A DNA stretch of 64,000 nt from Eubacteriales bacterium SKADARSKE-1 (GTDB taxonomy: Bacteria; Bacillota; Clostridia; Oscillospirales; Acutalibacteraceae): positions 372,001 through 436,000 of the forward strand of contig JARLUB010000001.1 of NCBI GenBank assembly GCA_030920305.1, given 5' to 3'. The translations under genes were made by a program, and so were the position numbers. The notes under the pieces were generated by a model. The model did not search any database. It was not told the origin of the DNA and saw only the letters and a list, made by a program, of their open reading frames with translations. Each line of letters opens with the position of its first letter. Within the stretch, counting starts at the first letter, position 1. This document shows, in pieces, positions 7,808 through 17,557 of the stretch.

Positions 7808-9814
7808 TTAATAAAAATATGCATCTAATATATCTTTTGCAACTCCTTTAGAAGCAAGTCCTATAGCACCATGTTCAAGAATTACAGCACCAGCTATTTC
7901 AGGGTTTTCATAAGGAGCAAAAAAGATAAACAAGGTATGATCAGATCCACTATTTTGAGCTGTTCCAGTTTTAGCGGCTATATTAATACCATAACTGTTA
8001 AAAACAGAAGCTGTTCCATCTAAAACAACCTGACGCATGCCTTCTTTTACTATGTTTAGATTTTGCGTTGATATTCCTGAGGTTTCAAGGAGTTCAGGCT
8101 TTTCAGGGTCGTTTTCCATAATTGTATTTTCACGACGATAATCTGTTATTTTTCTTACAAAATGGGTTTTATAACGGTTGCCACCATTTGCAATTGTAGC
8201 TACATAAGTGGCTAGCTGCACGGGTGAAAAAAGATTATCAGATTGTCCAATAGCAGCTTTAATAGTAACTTTATCGCTCCAAGCCATTCCTAAAGAGCGG
8301 CTGTGTTCAGGGCCAGCTATAACACCCGAAGTTTCAGGAACTTCTATGCCAGTTTTTACTCCAAGGCCAAAACGCTTACAGTAAATATTCATATTGTTTA
8401 TTCCAAGACGTCTGCCCATTTCAGAAAAATATACGTTGCATGATTTTGCAAGAGCGTATTTAAAATCTGCAGCACCGTGAATGCCTAAACACTTTGTAGT
8501 GAAATCAGAGCCGGGGTAGTGATATATTCCGTGGCAAGTGACCCGGTCTTTTGGAGTGGCTACATTTTCTTCGAAAGCACCACATGCAACAAGCGGTTTG
8601 AAAACAGATCCGGGAGCAAAACTACCATTTAAAGCACGGTTAAATAGTGGTACACAGCTATCTTTTGTAACCTCATTATAATAACTTTTGTCATTTACGT
8701 ACCTGGTTAGATCATACCCAGGATATGTAGCTGCGGCCAAAACTGAAAAATCTTTTATATTTAAAAGAACTGCAGCGCCAGCTTTGCAATCATATCCTTT
8801 TCCTGAAGAACCAGCAGAACTTTTTATTGATTTTATATATTTCCCGAGAGATTCATTGGCGGCCTTTTGAATTTTAGAGTTTATTGTTAAAAAGATGGTT
8901 TTACCTGGTTGAGCATTTTTAGACTGTAATACGTTTAGAACATTTCCTTCACGTGAAATTTCTATTTTTTTCTCGCCAGCTTCGCCCCTTAGATAATCTT
9001 CCATAGCAAGTTCTATTCCACTTTTTCCAACAATATCTTCGATGGAGTAACCTTTTTCTTTAAATTCATCAAATTGTTCAGATGACATTTGCCCAGTAAC
9101 CCCTATTAAGTGTGGAGCTAAATCAGGATTTGAAATTTTTCTTTTTGATGATAAGTTAATTCTCACTCCTGGTGTATCTTGATATTTTTCACAAATAATA
9201 GAAACCAATTCTTGACTTATACCTTCAGCAAAAACATAGGAAGTATTTATTGCTTGATAATATCCATTTGCAAGCATGTTATATTTTACGCTTGTAAGGT
9301 CACGCCGTAAGTTTGGCTCATATTGGCTGCAGTTAAACTTTTGTGCTAATTTATCCATACAGTCATTAGCTGTAGCGTAGCTATTTAAATTAAGCCTGTT
9401 TTTGCTCTTAAGGTCCGAAATTTCTTTATCCTTGCCCTCAATAAAGTCGAAAGTGCCATTTTTATTAACTGAAATAGGTAATTCATCTATCCAAGGTTCC
9501 TTTTTTAGTTTCATTAAATTAATGAGGTTGACAATAACTTCATTTTCCTTATCAAGAGCGAATCTATCAAAAACTATTCGGTATCCGGTTTCGGTTTCTG
9601 CAAAAGCAGTACCGTTTGTATCTAAAATTTCACCCCTTAGGGCATCAGTTCTTGTAACAAAAATATTACTTTTATTTGCTACTTCAAGATATTTTTGACC
9701 ATTTATAATTTGCCAATCAACAAGCCTTATTATATATAAAGACAAAATAGCCACAATGAAAATGCTTGTAAAAACATATCTTGAAAAACAATTTTTTTTA
9801 TTTATTTTAAACAC
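7808..9814 (-). CDS. mrdA: Penicillin-binding protein 2 (elongasome transpeptidase)
   Basis: Class B PBP that cross-links peptidoglycan during sidewall growth together with RodA and MreBCD. 668 residues: a short cytoplasmic tail, one membrane anchor (about 13-32, YVFTSIFIVAILSLYII), a dimerisation domain, then the transpeptidase with SxxK (PGSVFK), SxN (KSCN) and KTG (AAKTGTAQ). Last gene of the mreB-mreC-mreD-mrdA operon, 35 bases after mreD. The frame opens with GTG at 9814, but the ribosome site AAGGGGAG almost abuts it; the nearest well-spaced codon is ATA at 9805, so the exact start is uncertain. Confidence 0.95.
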   Translation of the reverse strand: MFKINKKNCFSRYVFTSIFIVAILSLYIIRLVDWQIINGQKYLEVANKSNIFVTRTDALRGEILDTNGTAFAETETGYRIVFDRFALDKENEVIVNLINLMKLKKEPWIDELPISVNKNGTFDFIEGKDKEISDLKSKNRLNLNSYATANDCMDKLAQKFNCSQYEPNLRRDLTSVKYNMLANGYYQAINTSYVFAEGISQELVSIICEKYQDTPGVRINLSSKRKISNPDLAPHLIGVTGQMSSEQFDEFKEKGYSIEDIVGKSGIELAMEDYLRGEAGEKKIEISREGNVLNVLQSKNAQPGKTIFLTINSKIQKAANESLGKYIKSIKSSAGSSGKGYDCKAGAAVLLNIKDFSVLAAATYPGYDLTRYVNDKSYYNEVTKDSCVPLFNRALNGSFAPGSVFKPLVACGAFEENVATPKDRVTCHGIYHYPGSDFTTKCLGIHGAADFKYALAKSCNVYFSEMGRRLGINNMNIYCKRFGLGVKTGIEVPETSGVIAGPEHSRSLGMAWSDKVTIKAAIGQSDNLFSPVQLATYVATIANGGNRYKTHFVRKITDYRRENTIMENDPEKPELLETSGISTQNLNIVKEGMRQVVLDGTASVFNSYGINIAAKTGTAQNSGSDHTLFIFFAPYENPEIAGAVILEHGAIGLASKGVAKDILDAYFY

Positions 9815-9849
9815 TCCCCTTGTGCAGTCGTTGATATTAACATTAGTAA

Positions 9850-10380
9850 CTACTGCTTTGTCTTTTTTTCTTTTTCTTTTTCTTTTCTAATGTTTAGGGC
9901 AAGAGTTCTGTTAAAGAAATACATTAATAAAGAAATTAATAGAGTGTATACCATTCGTGGAACATAGTGAAAAGTGAAGGTATAAAGATTATCCCCACAA
10001 CCGTTTATTAAATAACAAAACAGAAAATGGAAACTATATATGAAAAATATAAAAATTGCTGAGATTATCATAGCAGTAGACAAGTTGCTTTTAACAACTC
10101 GCCTTGAAATTAGACCTATTATGTAGCCGCAAACTGATATCATAATCGCAAAAAAACCAATACTCCAAGAAGTGCTAATATCTAATAAAATACCAATAAA
10201 TAATCCAAAAATAAGACCTATTTTTTCACCCTCAAATAAAGCAATCATAAAGAGAATAGGAATGAGAAGTGTAGGCTTGATTCCGTTTATATTTGGAATC
10301 AAATTTGGTGTTTGCTCTATTACATAAAACACAGTAATTTCTAAAAAGTAAGCAAAATAACGAATTGCTTTAAAATACAA
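9850..10380 (-). CDS. mreD: Rod shape-determining protein MreD
   Basis: Small integral membrane protein of the elongasome, 176 residues with five or six hydrophobic helices, as expected for MreD. The C-terminal tail is a run of Lys/Glu (RKEKEKEKKTKQ). TTG start at 10380 with GGAGG 8 bases upstream. Its place between mreC and the PBP2 gene is the main support, since MreD sequences are poorly conserved. Confidence 0.9.
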   Translation of the reverse strand: MYFKAIRYFAYFLEITVFYVIEQTPNLIPNINGIKPTLLIPILFMIALFEGEKIGLIFGLFIGILLDISTSWSIGFFAIMISVCGYIIGLISRRVVKSNLSTAMIISAIFIFFIYSFHFLFCYLINGCGDNLYTFTFHYVPRMVYTLLISLLMYFFNRTLALNIRKEKEKEKKTKQ

Positions 10381-10422
10381 AGACTTTTCCTCCTATAACT
10401 TTTTCGGGAGTTTAAAAAGTGG

Positions 10423-11286
10423 TTATTTACCATCCTTTAAGGATGAAACAATATCTCCTTTGCCAAGAAAATCAGTTATAATGAATACATCCATAATATT
10501 TTTTATGTCATCAAAAGGTTTTATTACAGCATAAAAAGATGAATCATAATCATCGTGTTTTAATTCAGTAACTTTTCCAACAGGAAAATCTTTTGGGTAT
10601 ATACCGCCAAGGCCTGAAGTGATAACAATGTCATCCGGTTGAATACTGTTTTGAGCTGACAAATACATCATTCTGGTTAAGTTTTGATCAGAATTTTTTG
10701 TGTTTCCTACTAGAACACCGCTATCCCGTGTTCTAGTGTCAATAACACCAGCCTTAAAATTTGGTGATAAAATAGTACTAACCTTGCACGATGTTCCTGA
10801 AATAGAAGTTACTCTTCCAATAAGACCGTTTTCGGTAATTACAGGGTCATTTACAGAAACACCAGCAGAGCTGCCTTTATCGAGGGTAAATCCACCAAAA
10901 ATTTCATTTGGATCACGGGCAATAACAGAGCTAGATATGAATTTTAAACTTTTATTTTTTGTTTTAAAATCATAAAATTTTAAATACTGTGCATTTTCTT
11001 TTTTTATGTCATAATAATCGATTGTAATCGCTCTTAATTTTTTAATTTCATCGTTTAATTTATCTATCTCTGCCTCATATTCAGTTGAGCTTTTTTTAAT
11101 TTTTATTGTGTTCTTAGCAGATTCAGAGACACTTTCTGAAACTTCTGATAATGGACTGGTTAGAAAATTAACAGTAGATGAAATATTAAAAGCACCTGGA
11201 GTAAAATTTAGTATTATTACTCCAATGGATATAAAAACTAGCGCCATGAGAATTTTTATTCCATCTCTTTTTAAAAAATTTTTCAT
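10423..11286 (-). CDS. mreC: Rod shape-determining protein MreC
   Basis: Bitopic elongasome scaffold. It has one N-terminal membrane helix (about 12-30), a coiled coil (about 45-90) and the paired beta-barrel MreC domain, with GFTLDKGSSAGVSVNDPVI and ENGLIGRV in the usual places. The frame can be extended upstream to 11358, but GAGG sits 6 bases before the ATG at 11286, giving MKNFLKRDG and 287 residues, the normal MreC length. Second gene of the mre operon. Confidence 0.93.
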   Translation of the reverse strand: MKNFLKRDGIKILMALVFISIGVIILNFTPGAFNISSTVNFLTSPLSEVSESVSESAKNTIKIKKSSTEYEAEIDKLNDEIKKLRAITIDYYDIKKENAQYLKFYDFKTKNKSLKFISSSVIARDPNEIFGGFTLDKGSSAGVSVNDPVITENGLIGRVTSISGTSCKVSTILSPNFKAGVIDTRTRDSGVLVGNTKNSDQNLTRMMYLSAQNSIQPDDIVITSGLGGIYPKDFPVGKVTELKHDDYDSSFYAVIKPFDDIKNIMDVFIITDFLGKGDIVSSLKDGK

Positions 11287-11425
11287 TCGAATCCTCACAT
11301 TATGAAAATTTGGTTTATTGCAATGCTTTTTATAAGGCGAAAGGAGTGGAGAATCCAATAAAGAATCCCCGCTCCTTTTTAATGAAAATCAAATTTTAAT
11401 TTTATACAGGATAGGGTATTAAATT

Positions 11426-12430
11426 CTACCTGAATTTATAATAATCCTTTGGTAAAACAATTTCAAGTCTTTGCCCTGTCCCGTCAACTACGCAATCAAG
11501 AGGATTTTCAGCAATTTTAACAGACATACCAGTTTTATCTAAAACTAGTTGGTCCATTCCGCGAAGGAGCGCGCCACCGCCTGTTAACATTATTCCATTT
11601 CCAACAATGTCTCCTGCTAATTCTGGTGGAGTATTTTCAAGAGTAGACTTAATAGCGTCTATTATCATTTGTAATGAATCATCAAGCGCTTCTCTCACTT
11701 CTTCTGCAGTTATCTCTATGTTTTTTGGTAAACCATCGATAAGGTTTCTTCCTTTAATCTCCATGGAACCTTCGTTTTCATAAGGTGCTGCGGAACCAAT
11801 TTGAATTTTCACGTTTTCAGCAGTACGCTCGCCAATTAACAAATTATATTTTTTCTTAACGTAGGCTATTATTGCCTCATCAAATTTATTTCCAGCGACT
11901 CTAACGGAACGAGAGGTAACAATATCTCCAAGTGAAATAACAGCAACTTCAGAAGTTCCGCCGCCAATGTCTACTACCATATTTCCAGTTGGCTCTGATA
12001 CAGGAAGTCCGGCACCAATTGCAGCAGCCATTGGTTCTTGAATTAATTCAACTTCACGAGCTCCAGCTTGGCGAACAGCATCCTCGACTGCGCGACGTTC
12101 AACTTCAGTGACACCAGAAGGTACACACACAACGACTTTAGGACGCTTGCTAAATAGTCCTGATTTTACAGTTTTTCTTACAAAATATTTAAGCATTGCA
12201 GCGGTAATATCAAAATTTGCAATAACCCCATCTCTTAAAGGGCGCACTGCAACTATAGAACCAGGAGTCTTGCCAATCATCTCTTTAGCTTGAGTCCCAA
12301 CAGCTAAAACAGTATCAGTAGTAACATCAACTGCAACGACCGATGGTTCACGCATAACTATACCTTTATTTTTTACAAACACTAATGTATTTGCTGTTCC
12401 TAAATCGATTCCAATATCTTTTGAAAACAT
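11426..12430 (-). CDS. mreB: Rod shape-determining protein MreB
   Basis: Bacterial actin homologue that organises cell-wall elongation at the membrane. 334 residues. Motifs: phosphate 1 [13 protein letters not shown], connect 1 around [13 protein letters not shown], phosphate 2 [13 protein letters not shown], and adenosine motif [13 protein letters not shown]. First gene of mreBCD-mrdA. A cell with this operon is expected to be rod-shaped or to retain lateral wall synthesis. Confidence 0.98.
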   Translation of the reverse strand: MFSKDIGIDLGTANTLVFVKNKGIVMREPSVVAVDVTTDTVLAVGTQAKEMIGKTPGSIVAVRPLRDGVIANFDITAAMLKYFVRKTVKSGLFSKRPKVVVCVPSGVTEVERRAVEDAVRQAGAREVELIQEPMAAAIGAGLPVSEPTGNMVVDIGGGTSEVAVISLGDIVTSRSVRVAGNKFDEAIIAYVKKKYNLLIGERTAENVKIQIGSAAPYENEGSMEIKGRNLIDGLPKNIEITAEEVREALDDSLQMIIDAIKSTLENTPPELAGDIVGNGIMLTGGGALLRGMDQLVLDKTGMSVKIAENPLDCVVDGTGQRLEIVLPKDYYKFR

Positions 12431-12523
12431 ATAATTTTCTCCTCTCTGTTTTTAAGCCAAAACTAAAAGCTAAGGATTTTCCACAAAGTTGTGTTGTTCT
12501 TTAGCGTGAAACTATACCAAAAC

Positions 12524-12553
12524 ATTATACTACACTTATGTTATATTTCTCAA
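12524..12553 (-). promoter_or_regulatory. Sigma-A type promoter of the mre operon
   Basis: On the minus strand TTGAGA (12548-12553) and TATAAT (12524-12529) are separated by 18 bases. The predicted start lies about 85 bases before the mreB ATG. Confidence 0.65.
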
Positions 12554-12629
12554 CAAAATATTACTTTCCATTTTATTATCTACATAACATTCAAAAAAAT
12601 AGATTTATTCATGTTTTTTTTGTGGACAT

Positions 12630-13076
12630 CTATTTACCAGTAGAGCCGAATCTCTTTTCATTTCTATCGGTAGGATCTAAATTATCTTTAGGCAGGAGAT
12701 TAAGATTAGCTAAAGGGAAAAAGATTAGCTGGGCAATTCTTTCTCCTGGAATTATTTCATATGGTTCTTTACTAAGATTACAAAGCCCAACAAAAATTTC
12801 TCCACGATAATCACTATCTATTACACCAACACCATTTGAAAGGGTGATACCATATTTTACACCAAGACCACTTCTAGCAAAAATTAAGGCTACGTAATTT
12901 TCATTTGGCAGTGCAATAGCAATACCAGAAGGAATAGAAACTAAATCTCCAGGAGCAATAATTATACTTTCATCTATAGCTGCGCATAAATCAAGACCAG
13001 CCGAGCCAGTTGTTGCGCGGTAGGGAATTTTAGCATTGTTCCTTTTTTTTACTATAGCTACTTCATTTTGATTCAT
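12630..13076 (-). CDS. dut: Deoxyuridine 5'-triphosphate nucleotidohydrolase
   Basis: Trimeric dUTPase: dUTP to dUMP plus PPi, keeping uracil out of DNA and feeding dTMP synthesis. 148 residues with all five motifs: AGLDLCAA, ARSGLG, GVIDSDYRGE, GERIAQLIF and the C-terminal RFGSTG arm. GAGG precedes the ATG. It runs toward mreB but the strong mre promoter lies between, so it is probably a separate unit. Confidence 0.97.
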   Translation of the reverse strand: MNQNEVAIVKKRNNAKIPYRATTGSAGLDLCAAIDESIIIAPGDLVSIPSGIAIALPNENYVALIFARSGLGVKYGITLSNGVGVIDSDYRGEIFVGLCNLSKEPYEIIPGERIAQLIFFPLANLNLLPKDNLDPTDRNEKRFGSTGK

Positions 13077-13363
13077 AAAAACAACCTCAATTATTTTTTG
13101 ACAATTTCATTTATTTTTTTCAACAAAAAAATATTTTTTTGCGATTTTTCTGCGCGTACTTTTTGATGGGGGTGTGGAAAAAATCATTATTTTTCCACTT
13201 TTTCAACTTGTTTTTCAACCAATAAAAATAACAACTGACATGTCAAAACAAATTTTATCAAATTAGCTTGACAGTAAGGACTATATTGTATTTTATTTGA
13301 ATTAAAATAAACAAAAGACCGAAGATTTAAAAATTTTTTAAATAAAAAGGTATTTTTAAAAGT

Positions 13364-14065
13364 TTAAACCGAAGAACTAAGTGAAACACTTTTAAAAGAA
13401 TTAGTGTCTGGATTTACTATTTCAAATATAGATTCAGAATATGTAACATTTTCTGAAAGAGGTTGACTTAACTTTTGTGTTAGCAATTCTTCGTTAAGAG
13501 CATTTATTTTATCTTCATAAGCTTGAGATTGCAGCCTTAATTCCTCTGATATACTTTTATTTTTTAAAATTAATTTATTTAACTCAGTTTTATGGTCCAG
13601 CGTTAAACTTTCTGTTAATTTTTCCGTTTCTTTTAGTTTTGAATAAGTAGTATTATATTTATCTTGAAGGTCAACAATTTCATTTGCATATTTTTGAGCC
13701 TGTATATCCAAATTATTAGCTCGGTTGATTTGCTCGTCTAATTCAAAGGATTTGTTCTTTAAAGTATCTATTTCAGAAAGAGCTTGCTCATATAAGGCTT
13801 TGAGTTGAGATATTTCGTGCATATTTTCTTTGATTTTTTCTTTAAGGCCTTCTACACTAGTAGATAATTTATTAGCCGAGTCACAATATTCTAAAGCTGC
13901 TAAGATAGAAGCCATTGTAATGGAAACTTTAGGACTTTTTTCAAAAATATCTTTTATTTTTTTGTCTACATCTTCGCCAATAGATAAAACATAATCATAA
14001 GAATCTTCTGATGTAATAACATAATCAGTTCCGCAAATATTTAATTTTATCTTACTTTTTTCCAT
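13364..14065 (-). CDS. zapA: ZapA-like cell-division protein with long coiled coil
   Basis: The first ~90 residues fit ZapA: MEKSKIKLNICGTDYVITSEDSY start, a helix with DVDKKIKDI, and a second with ITMASILAALEYCDS. ZapA cross-links FtsZ filaments at the division ring. Typical ZapA has about 85-110 residues; this protein has 233, the rest being heptad-like coiled coil (about 70-205) and a Ser-rich tail. Whether the extension is common in relatives cannot be judged here. AGGGAGA precedes the ATG. Directly downstream (minus) of tRNA-Pro and its terminator. Confidence 0.75.
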   Translation of the reverse strand: MEKSKIKLNICGTDYVITSEDSYDYVLSIGEDVDKKIKDIFEKSPKVSITMASILAALEYCDSANKLSTSVEGLKEKIKENMHEISQLKALYEQALSEIDTLKNKSFELDEQINRANNLDIQAQKYANEIVDLQDKYNTTYSKLKETEKLTESLTLDHKTELNKLILKNKSISEELRLQSQAYEDKINALNEELLTQKLSQPLSENVTYSESIFEIVNPDTNSFKSVSLSSSV

Positions 14066-14129
14066 AAAACTTATCTCCCTTAAAAATTACTGTTAATTAA
14101 AGATGTTGAGTTCTATGCATAAAACAAAC

Positions 14130-14154
14130 ACCGGTAACATTTTGAGTTACCGGT
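14130..14154 (-). terminator. Terminator of tRNA-Pro
   Basis: A perfect 9-bp stem, ACCGGTAAC with GTTACCGGT, and a 7-base loop are followed on the minus strand by GTTTGTTTT. It begins 4 bases after the tRNA CCA end. Confidence 0.8.
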
Positions 14155-14158
14155 ATGG

Positions 14159-14235
14159 TGGTCGAGGTGACAGGGCTCGAACCTGCGGCATCTTGGTCCC
14201 AAACCAAGCACTCTACCAAACTGAGCTACACCTCG
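14159..14235 (-). tRNA. tRNA-Pro (anticodon TGG)
   Basis: Read on the minus strand: 7-bp acceptor stem CGAGGTG with CACCTCG, D-arm with AGCTCAGTTTGGTAGAG, anticodon arm CTTGG-TTTGGGA-CCAAG (anticodon TGG), T-arm with GGTTCGAGCCC, and an encoded CCA end. All stems close. Confidence 0.98.
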
Positions 14236-14358
14236 AAGAATAAATTTAATTTCTAAAAGATAAAAGAGTAAAAAACCTGAATATTATTATATTATGCTAG
14301 TAATTTATTGTCAAGTTTTTATTTTTTTTAATTTCCAAATTATTTTTGGGTTAAATAA

Positions 14359-14387
14359 TTGATTTAGTTTTAATAATGTAATATAAT
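14359..14387 (+). promoter_or_regulatory. Promoter of the SRP RNA
   Basis: TTGATT (14359-14364), 17-base spacer, TATAAT (14382-14387). Predicted start near 14394, just ahead of the SRP RNA helix. Confidence 0.8.
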
Positions 14388-14393
14388 AAATTG

Positions 14394-14550
14394 ATGCAGA
14401 AAAAGTGTGCACTCAAATATGCAGGCGGCGAGCGCTGCACGGTCTGGCGCCGTGAATCATGTCAGGCGAGGAATCGAGCAGCATTAAGCGGAGTTGCTGG
14501 AGGCGATGTAGTTAGTTTGTTCGTCTGCATATGTGAGTGCACAGTTCTTA
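14394..14550 (+). ncRNA. ffs: Signal recognition particle RNA
   Basis: RNA scaffold of the SRP, which binds Ffh and targets membrane proteins. The apical domain IV hallmark is GTCAGG-CGA-GGAA-TCG-AGCAGC at 14461-14482: a GGAA tetraloop closed by CGA/TCG with the asymmetric CAGG/AGCAG loop. The ends pair over about 20 bases (14407-14428 with 14521-14542). The strong GC content stands out from the AT-rich surroundings. The order SRP RNA-dnaX-ebfC-recR matches Bacillus (scr-dnaX-yaaK-recR). Exact ends are estimated from the promoter and the terminal helix. Confidence 0.92.
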
Positions 14551-14684
14551 TCTTTGATTTAAGTGGTGAGTTTTTACACATCAATATTCAATACAGAAGA
14601 AATTTAAGAGGTTAAAAAGAAAGACAGTTTGCACTTTTTTGTTTTAAGCTGTATTTATAAAAAAGCGGATTGGAGGTATTGTTT

Positions 14685-16319
14685 ATGTACCAAGCACTTT
14701 ATAGAAAATGGAGACCAAAATCATTTTCTGATGTAATTGGTCAACCACACATAACCAAAACGCTCCAAAATGAGATAACTTCAAATAGGATTGGACATGC
14801 TTATTTGTTTATTGGTTCAAGGGGTACAGGTAAAACTACTTGTGCTAAAATTTTTGCTAAGGCAGTTAACTGTTTAGAACCAAAAGGTGGAAACCCATGC
14901 GAAAAATGTGAGATTTGTTTAGATATTGAAGATTCGAAAATAATGGATGTAGTAGAGCTTGATGCTGCTAGTAATAATGGTGTCAATGACATTAGGGGTA
15001 TTTGTGAGTCGGCAGGGTTTACTGCTGCTAAAGCAAAATATAGAGTTTATATAATAGATGAGGTACACATGTTGTCAGCGGGTGCTTTTAATGCTCTTTT
15101 AAAGACATTGGAAGAACCTCCAGCACATGTTATTTTTATATTGGCAACAACTGAAGCGCATAAAATCCCAGTAACGATACTATCGCGGTGTCAAAAATTT
15201 GAGTTTCATAAGATACCTGTTGAAGATATTGCAAAAAGACTTAATTTTATTGCAAATCAAGAAAATATAGAATTAGAACCTAAAGCGGGAACTTTAATTG
15301 CGCGGGTTTCTGATGGAGCTATGAGGGATGCTTTAACTATCTTAGATAAATGCCTTGGTGATGGTAAGGCAGTAACCCTTCAAAAGGTTGAAAAAACTGT
15401 TGGTGTTGCAAGCAGAGAGTATTTATTAAACATTTGCGAAGCTATTTTTCAGCAAAAGGCAGATGTAGCTTTAGATGCAGTGGATAAATTAAATAAGGAT
15501 TCTAAAGATATGGTTCTTATTTGCGAAGAATTAATTGGACTTTTTAGAGATATAATGCTTGTAAAATCTATGAATGAGCCAAGAACCTTACTTAACATAG
15601 CTGATGAGGACTTTCAACAACTTTATGAGTTATCTAAAAAAACTGAGCTTTCAAAAGTTATAGATATTATGGATACGTTGGAATCATCTCTTGAACGTAT
15701 GACAAAAGTTTGCAGTTTTAAAATAGAATTTGAAATGTGTTTAGTGAGGCTTTGTTCACCAGAGCTAAGTTTTACTGAAAAATCTATAATCAACAGGTTA
15801 GAAAAGCTTGAAAAAATAATAGCTGATAAAAATTTTGGGAGCAGAGAAAAATTAGAATCAGTAAAGCAAAAATTGAATCCATTAAAAACAGCTCATGTAG
15901 AAAAAGATTTATCACAGTTTGAGGATATATCTACAAAAACAAACGAACCGTCAGCTTTGGAAAAACAAGCATTTTTTGAGATGGATGAACTTCAAAAGAA
16001 TGCTCAAAAAATGACAAATTGGCAAACAGTTTTGGATGTTTTAAAAGAATATTCACAAACGGTAGCCATAGCGTTTAAAGGTTCAACGGCATACATAAGT
16101 GGTCAGTTTGTATTAATAGATGCACCGAAAGAAATGGCTTTTGAGCTTTTAAGAAAATCTTCTCAAAGGGATAAGTTAAGGCGGGCAATAATGGAAGTTA
16201 CTGGTAAATCATATAAGTTAGGTCCCTACAAGAAGGAAAAAAAGCAAAAAAAGGATGATCCATTGAAAAAATTAGCCGAATTGGCTAAAGATTTAGGTGT
16301 GAATGTTACGGCAGAGTAA
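14685..16319 (+). CDS. dnaX: DNA polymerase III subunits gamma and tau
   Basis: Clamp-loader AAA+ ATPase. Start MYQALYRKWRPKSF is the classic DnaX N-terminus; an upstream in-frame TTG (14670) is rejected because GGAGG lies 8 bases before the ATG at 14685. Motifs: Walker A GSRGTGKTT, zinc site with C-x8-C-x2-C-x2-C, Walker B VYIIDEVHML, sensor 1 ILATTE. 544 residues, ending in a Lys-rich tail. Domains IV-V after about residue 370 are diverged, as usual. The tail is encoded by two A7 runs (about 16236-16257). Confidence 0.97.
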   Translation: MYQALYRKWRPKSFSDVIGQPHITKTLQNEITSNRIGHAYLFIGSRGTGKTTCAKIFAKAVNCLEPKGGNPCEKCEICLDIEDSKIMDVVELDAASNNGVNDIRGICESAGFTAAKAKYRVYIIDEVHMLSAGAFNALLKTLEEPPAHVIFILATTEAHKIPVTILSRCQKFEFHKIPVEDIAKRLNFIANQENIELEPKAGTLIARVSDGAMRDALTILDKCLGDGKAVTLQKVEKTVGVASREYLLNICEAIFQQKADVALDAVDKLNKDSKDMVLICEELIGLFRDIMLVKSMNEPRTLLNIADEDFQQLYELSKKTELSKVIDIMDTLESSLERMTKVCSFKIEFEMCLVRLCSPELSFTEKSIINRLEKLEKIIADKNFGSREKLESVKQKLNPLKTAHVEKDLSQFEDISTKTNEPSALEKQAFFEMDELQKNAQKMTNWQTVLDVLKEYSQTVAIAFKGSTAYISGQFVLIDAPKEMAFELLRKSSQRDKLRRAIMEVTGKSYKLGPYKKEKKQKKDDPLKKLAELAKDLGVNVTAE

Positions 16320-16438
16320 TTTTCATTTTTTAGAAAACTAAAGGGCAAAAGGATTTTTTAAAACAATAAAGAAATCGCTGTAATTTTTGTAATTGCACAG
16401 ATTAATAAGTTAATAGTAATTAACAGGGGGTATAACAA

Positions 16439-16789
16439 ATGAAAGCTAGATTACCAAAGGGATATGGTTCAGGGGGAATAGGAAATATACAACAACTTGC
16501 ATCTAAAGCACAAAAAATGCAAGAAGATATGAAAAAGGTCACAATGGAGCTAGAAGAAAAGGATTATGTAGCAAGTTCTGGAGGAAATGCGGTTAAAGTT
16601 ACGGCTACAGGAAAAATGGAAATTAAATCAATTGAAATAAGTCCAGAAGTTGTTGATAAAGATGATATAGAAATGCTTTCTGATTTAGTGATAGCTGCAG
16701 TCAACGAGGCTTTAAGAATGGCTTCAAATGAAAAAAGTGAAGCTATGGAGCAACTTTCTGGTGGACTTAATATGCCCGGGTTGTTTTAA
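16439..16789 (+). CDS. ebfC: Nucleoid-associated protein, YbaB/EbfC family
   Basis: Small dimeric DNA-binding protein, 116 residues, with the Gly-rich N-terminus, the long helix containing KAQKMQEDMKK, and the core G-G-x-A-V-K-V-T-A-T-G. AGGGGG precedes the ATG. It lies 3 bases upstream of recR, the conserved dnaX-ebfC-recR arrangement. Confidence 0.94.
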   Translation: MKARLPKGYGSGGIGNIQQLASKAQKMQEDMKKVTMELEEKDYVASSGGNAVKVTATGKMEIKSIEISPEVVDKDDIEMLSDLVIAAVNEALRMASNEKSEAMEQLSGGLNMPGLF

Positions 16790-16792
16790 ATC

Positions 16793-17395
16793 ATGTCCGG
16801 TTATAGTGTAGCGCCGTTAGATAATTTAATAGAAAAGTTTGAGTCTTTGCCCGGAATTGGCAAAAAAACCGCACAAAGATTATCTTATTATGTTTTGACT
16901 TTGCCAAAAGACAGAGCAGAAGCTTTTTCACGTGCAATTTTAGAGGCGCATGAAAAGATAAGATATTGCAAAGTGTGCCGGAATTTAACAGATTCAGACC
17001 TTTGTGGGGTTTGTAAGGATGACTCAAGAGAAAAATCAGTAATATGTGTTGTTGAAGATACAAAGGATGTTGTAGCACTTGAAAAAATAGGGGAATTCAA
17101 TGCCTTATACCACGTTTTGCATGGATCATTATCTCCGCTAAATGGTATAGGACCGGATCAACTTTACATTAAAGAACTTTTGGCTAGAATAAATAAAGGT
17201 AATATATCAGAGGTAATTATGGCGACAAACCCAACTGTTGAAGGTGAAGCTACAGCTATGTACATATCAAAGCTTATAAAACCATTGAATATAAAAGTTA
17301 CACGTTTAGCATATGGAATTCCAGTTGGAGCAGATTTGGAATATGCAGATGAGATTACACTTTCAAGGGCCTTAATTGGACGGAGTGAAATGTAA
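16793..17395 (+). CDS. recR: Recombination mediator protein RecR
   Basis: Works with RecO/RecF to load RecA at gaps. 200 residues: helix-hairpin-helix SLPGIGKKTAQRL, a four-Cys zinc finger (CKVC...CGVC) near residues 57-72, and a Toprim domain with VVEDTKDVVALE and ATNPTVEGEATAMY. Co-transcribed with ebfC. Confidence 0.97.
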   Translation: MSGYSVAPLDNLIEKFESLPGIGKKTAQRLSYYVLTLPKDRAEAFSRAILEAHEKIRYCKVCRNLTDSDLCGVCKDDSREKSVICVVEDTKDVVALEKIGEFNALYHVLHGSLSPLNGIGPDQLYIKELLARINKGNISEVIMATNPTVEGEATAMYISKLIKPLNIKVTRLAYGIPVGADLEYADEITLSRALIGRSEM

Positions 17396-17557
17396 ATAAT
17401 CAATAAAGATTTTATAAAAAACATGTCTTTTTGCTGAAAAATAACAATTAATGAAATGGGATAATATTAAATAGTTTTTTAATGTAGTTTAATCAAAATC
17501 AATGAAAATTTTATAATGTATTTAAATTTTTTCTACGCGAAATCAAGAAAAATCCCA

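Noticed and set aside
13220-13280. TGACATGTCA palindrome and TTGACA boxes upstream of dut as a promoter/operator
   Set aside because: No -10 box is found at 16-18 bases from either TTGACA in a direction that leads to a gene.
16231-16260. Two A7 runs near the 3' end of dnaX as a programmed frameshift making gamma versus tau
   Set aside because: They lie only about 20-30 codons before the stop, so slippage would change just the tail; there is no upstream pairing element or downstream stem placed as in the E. coli site.
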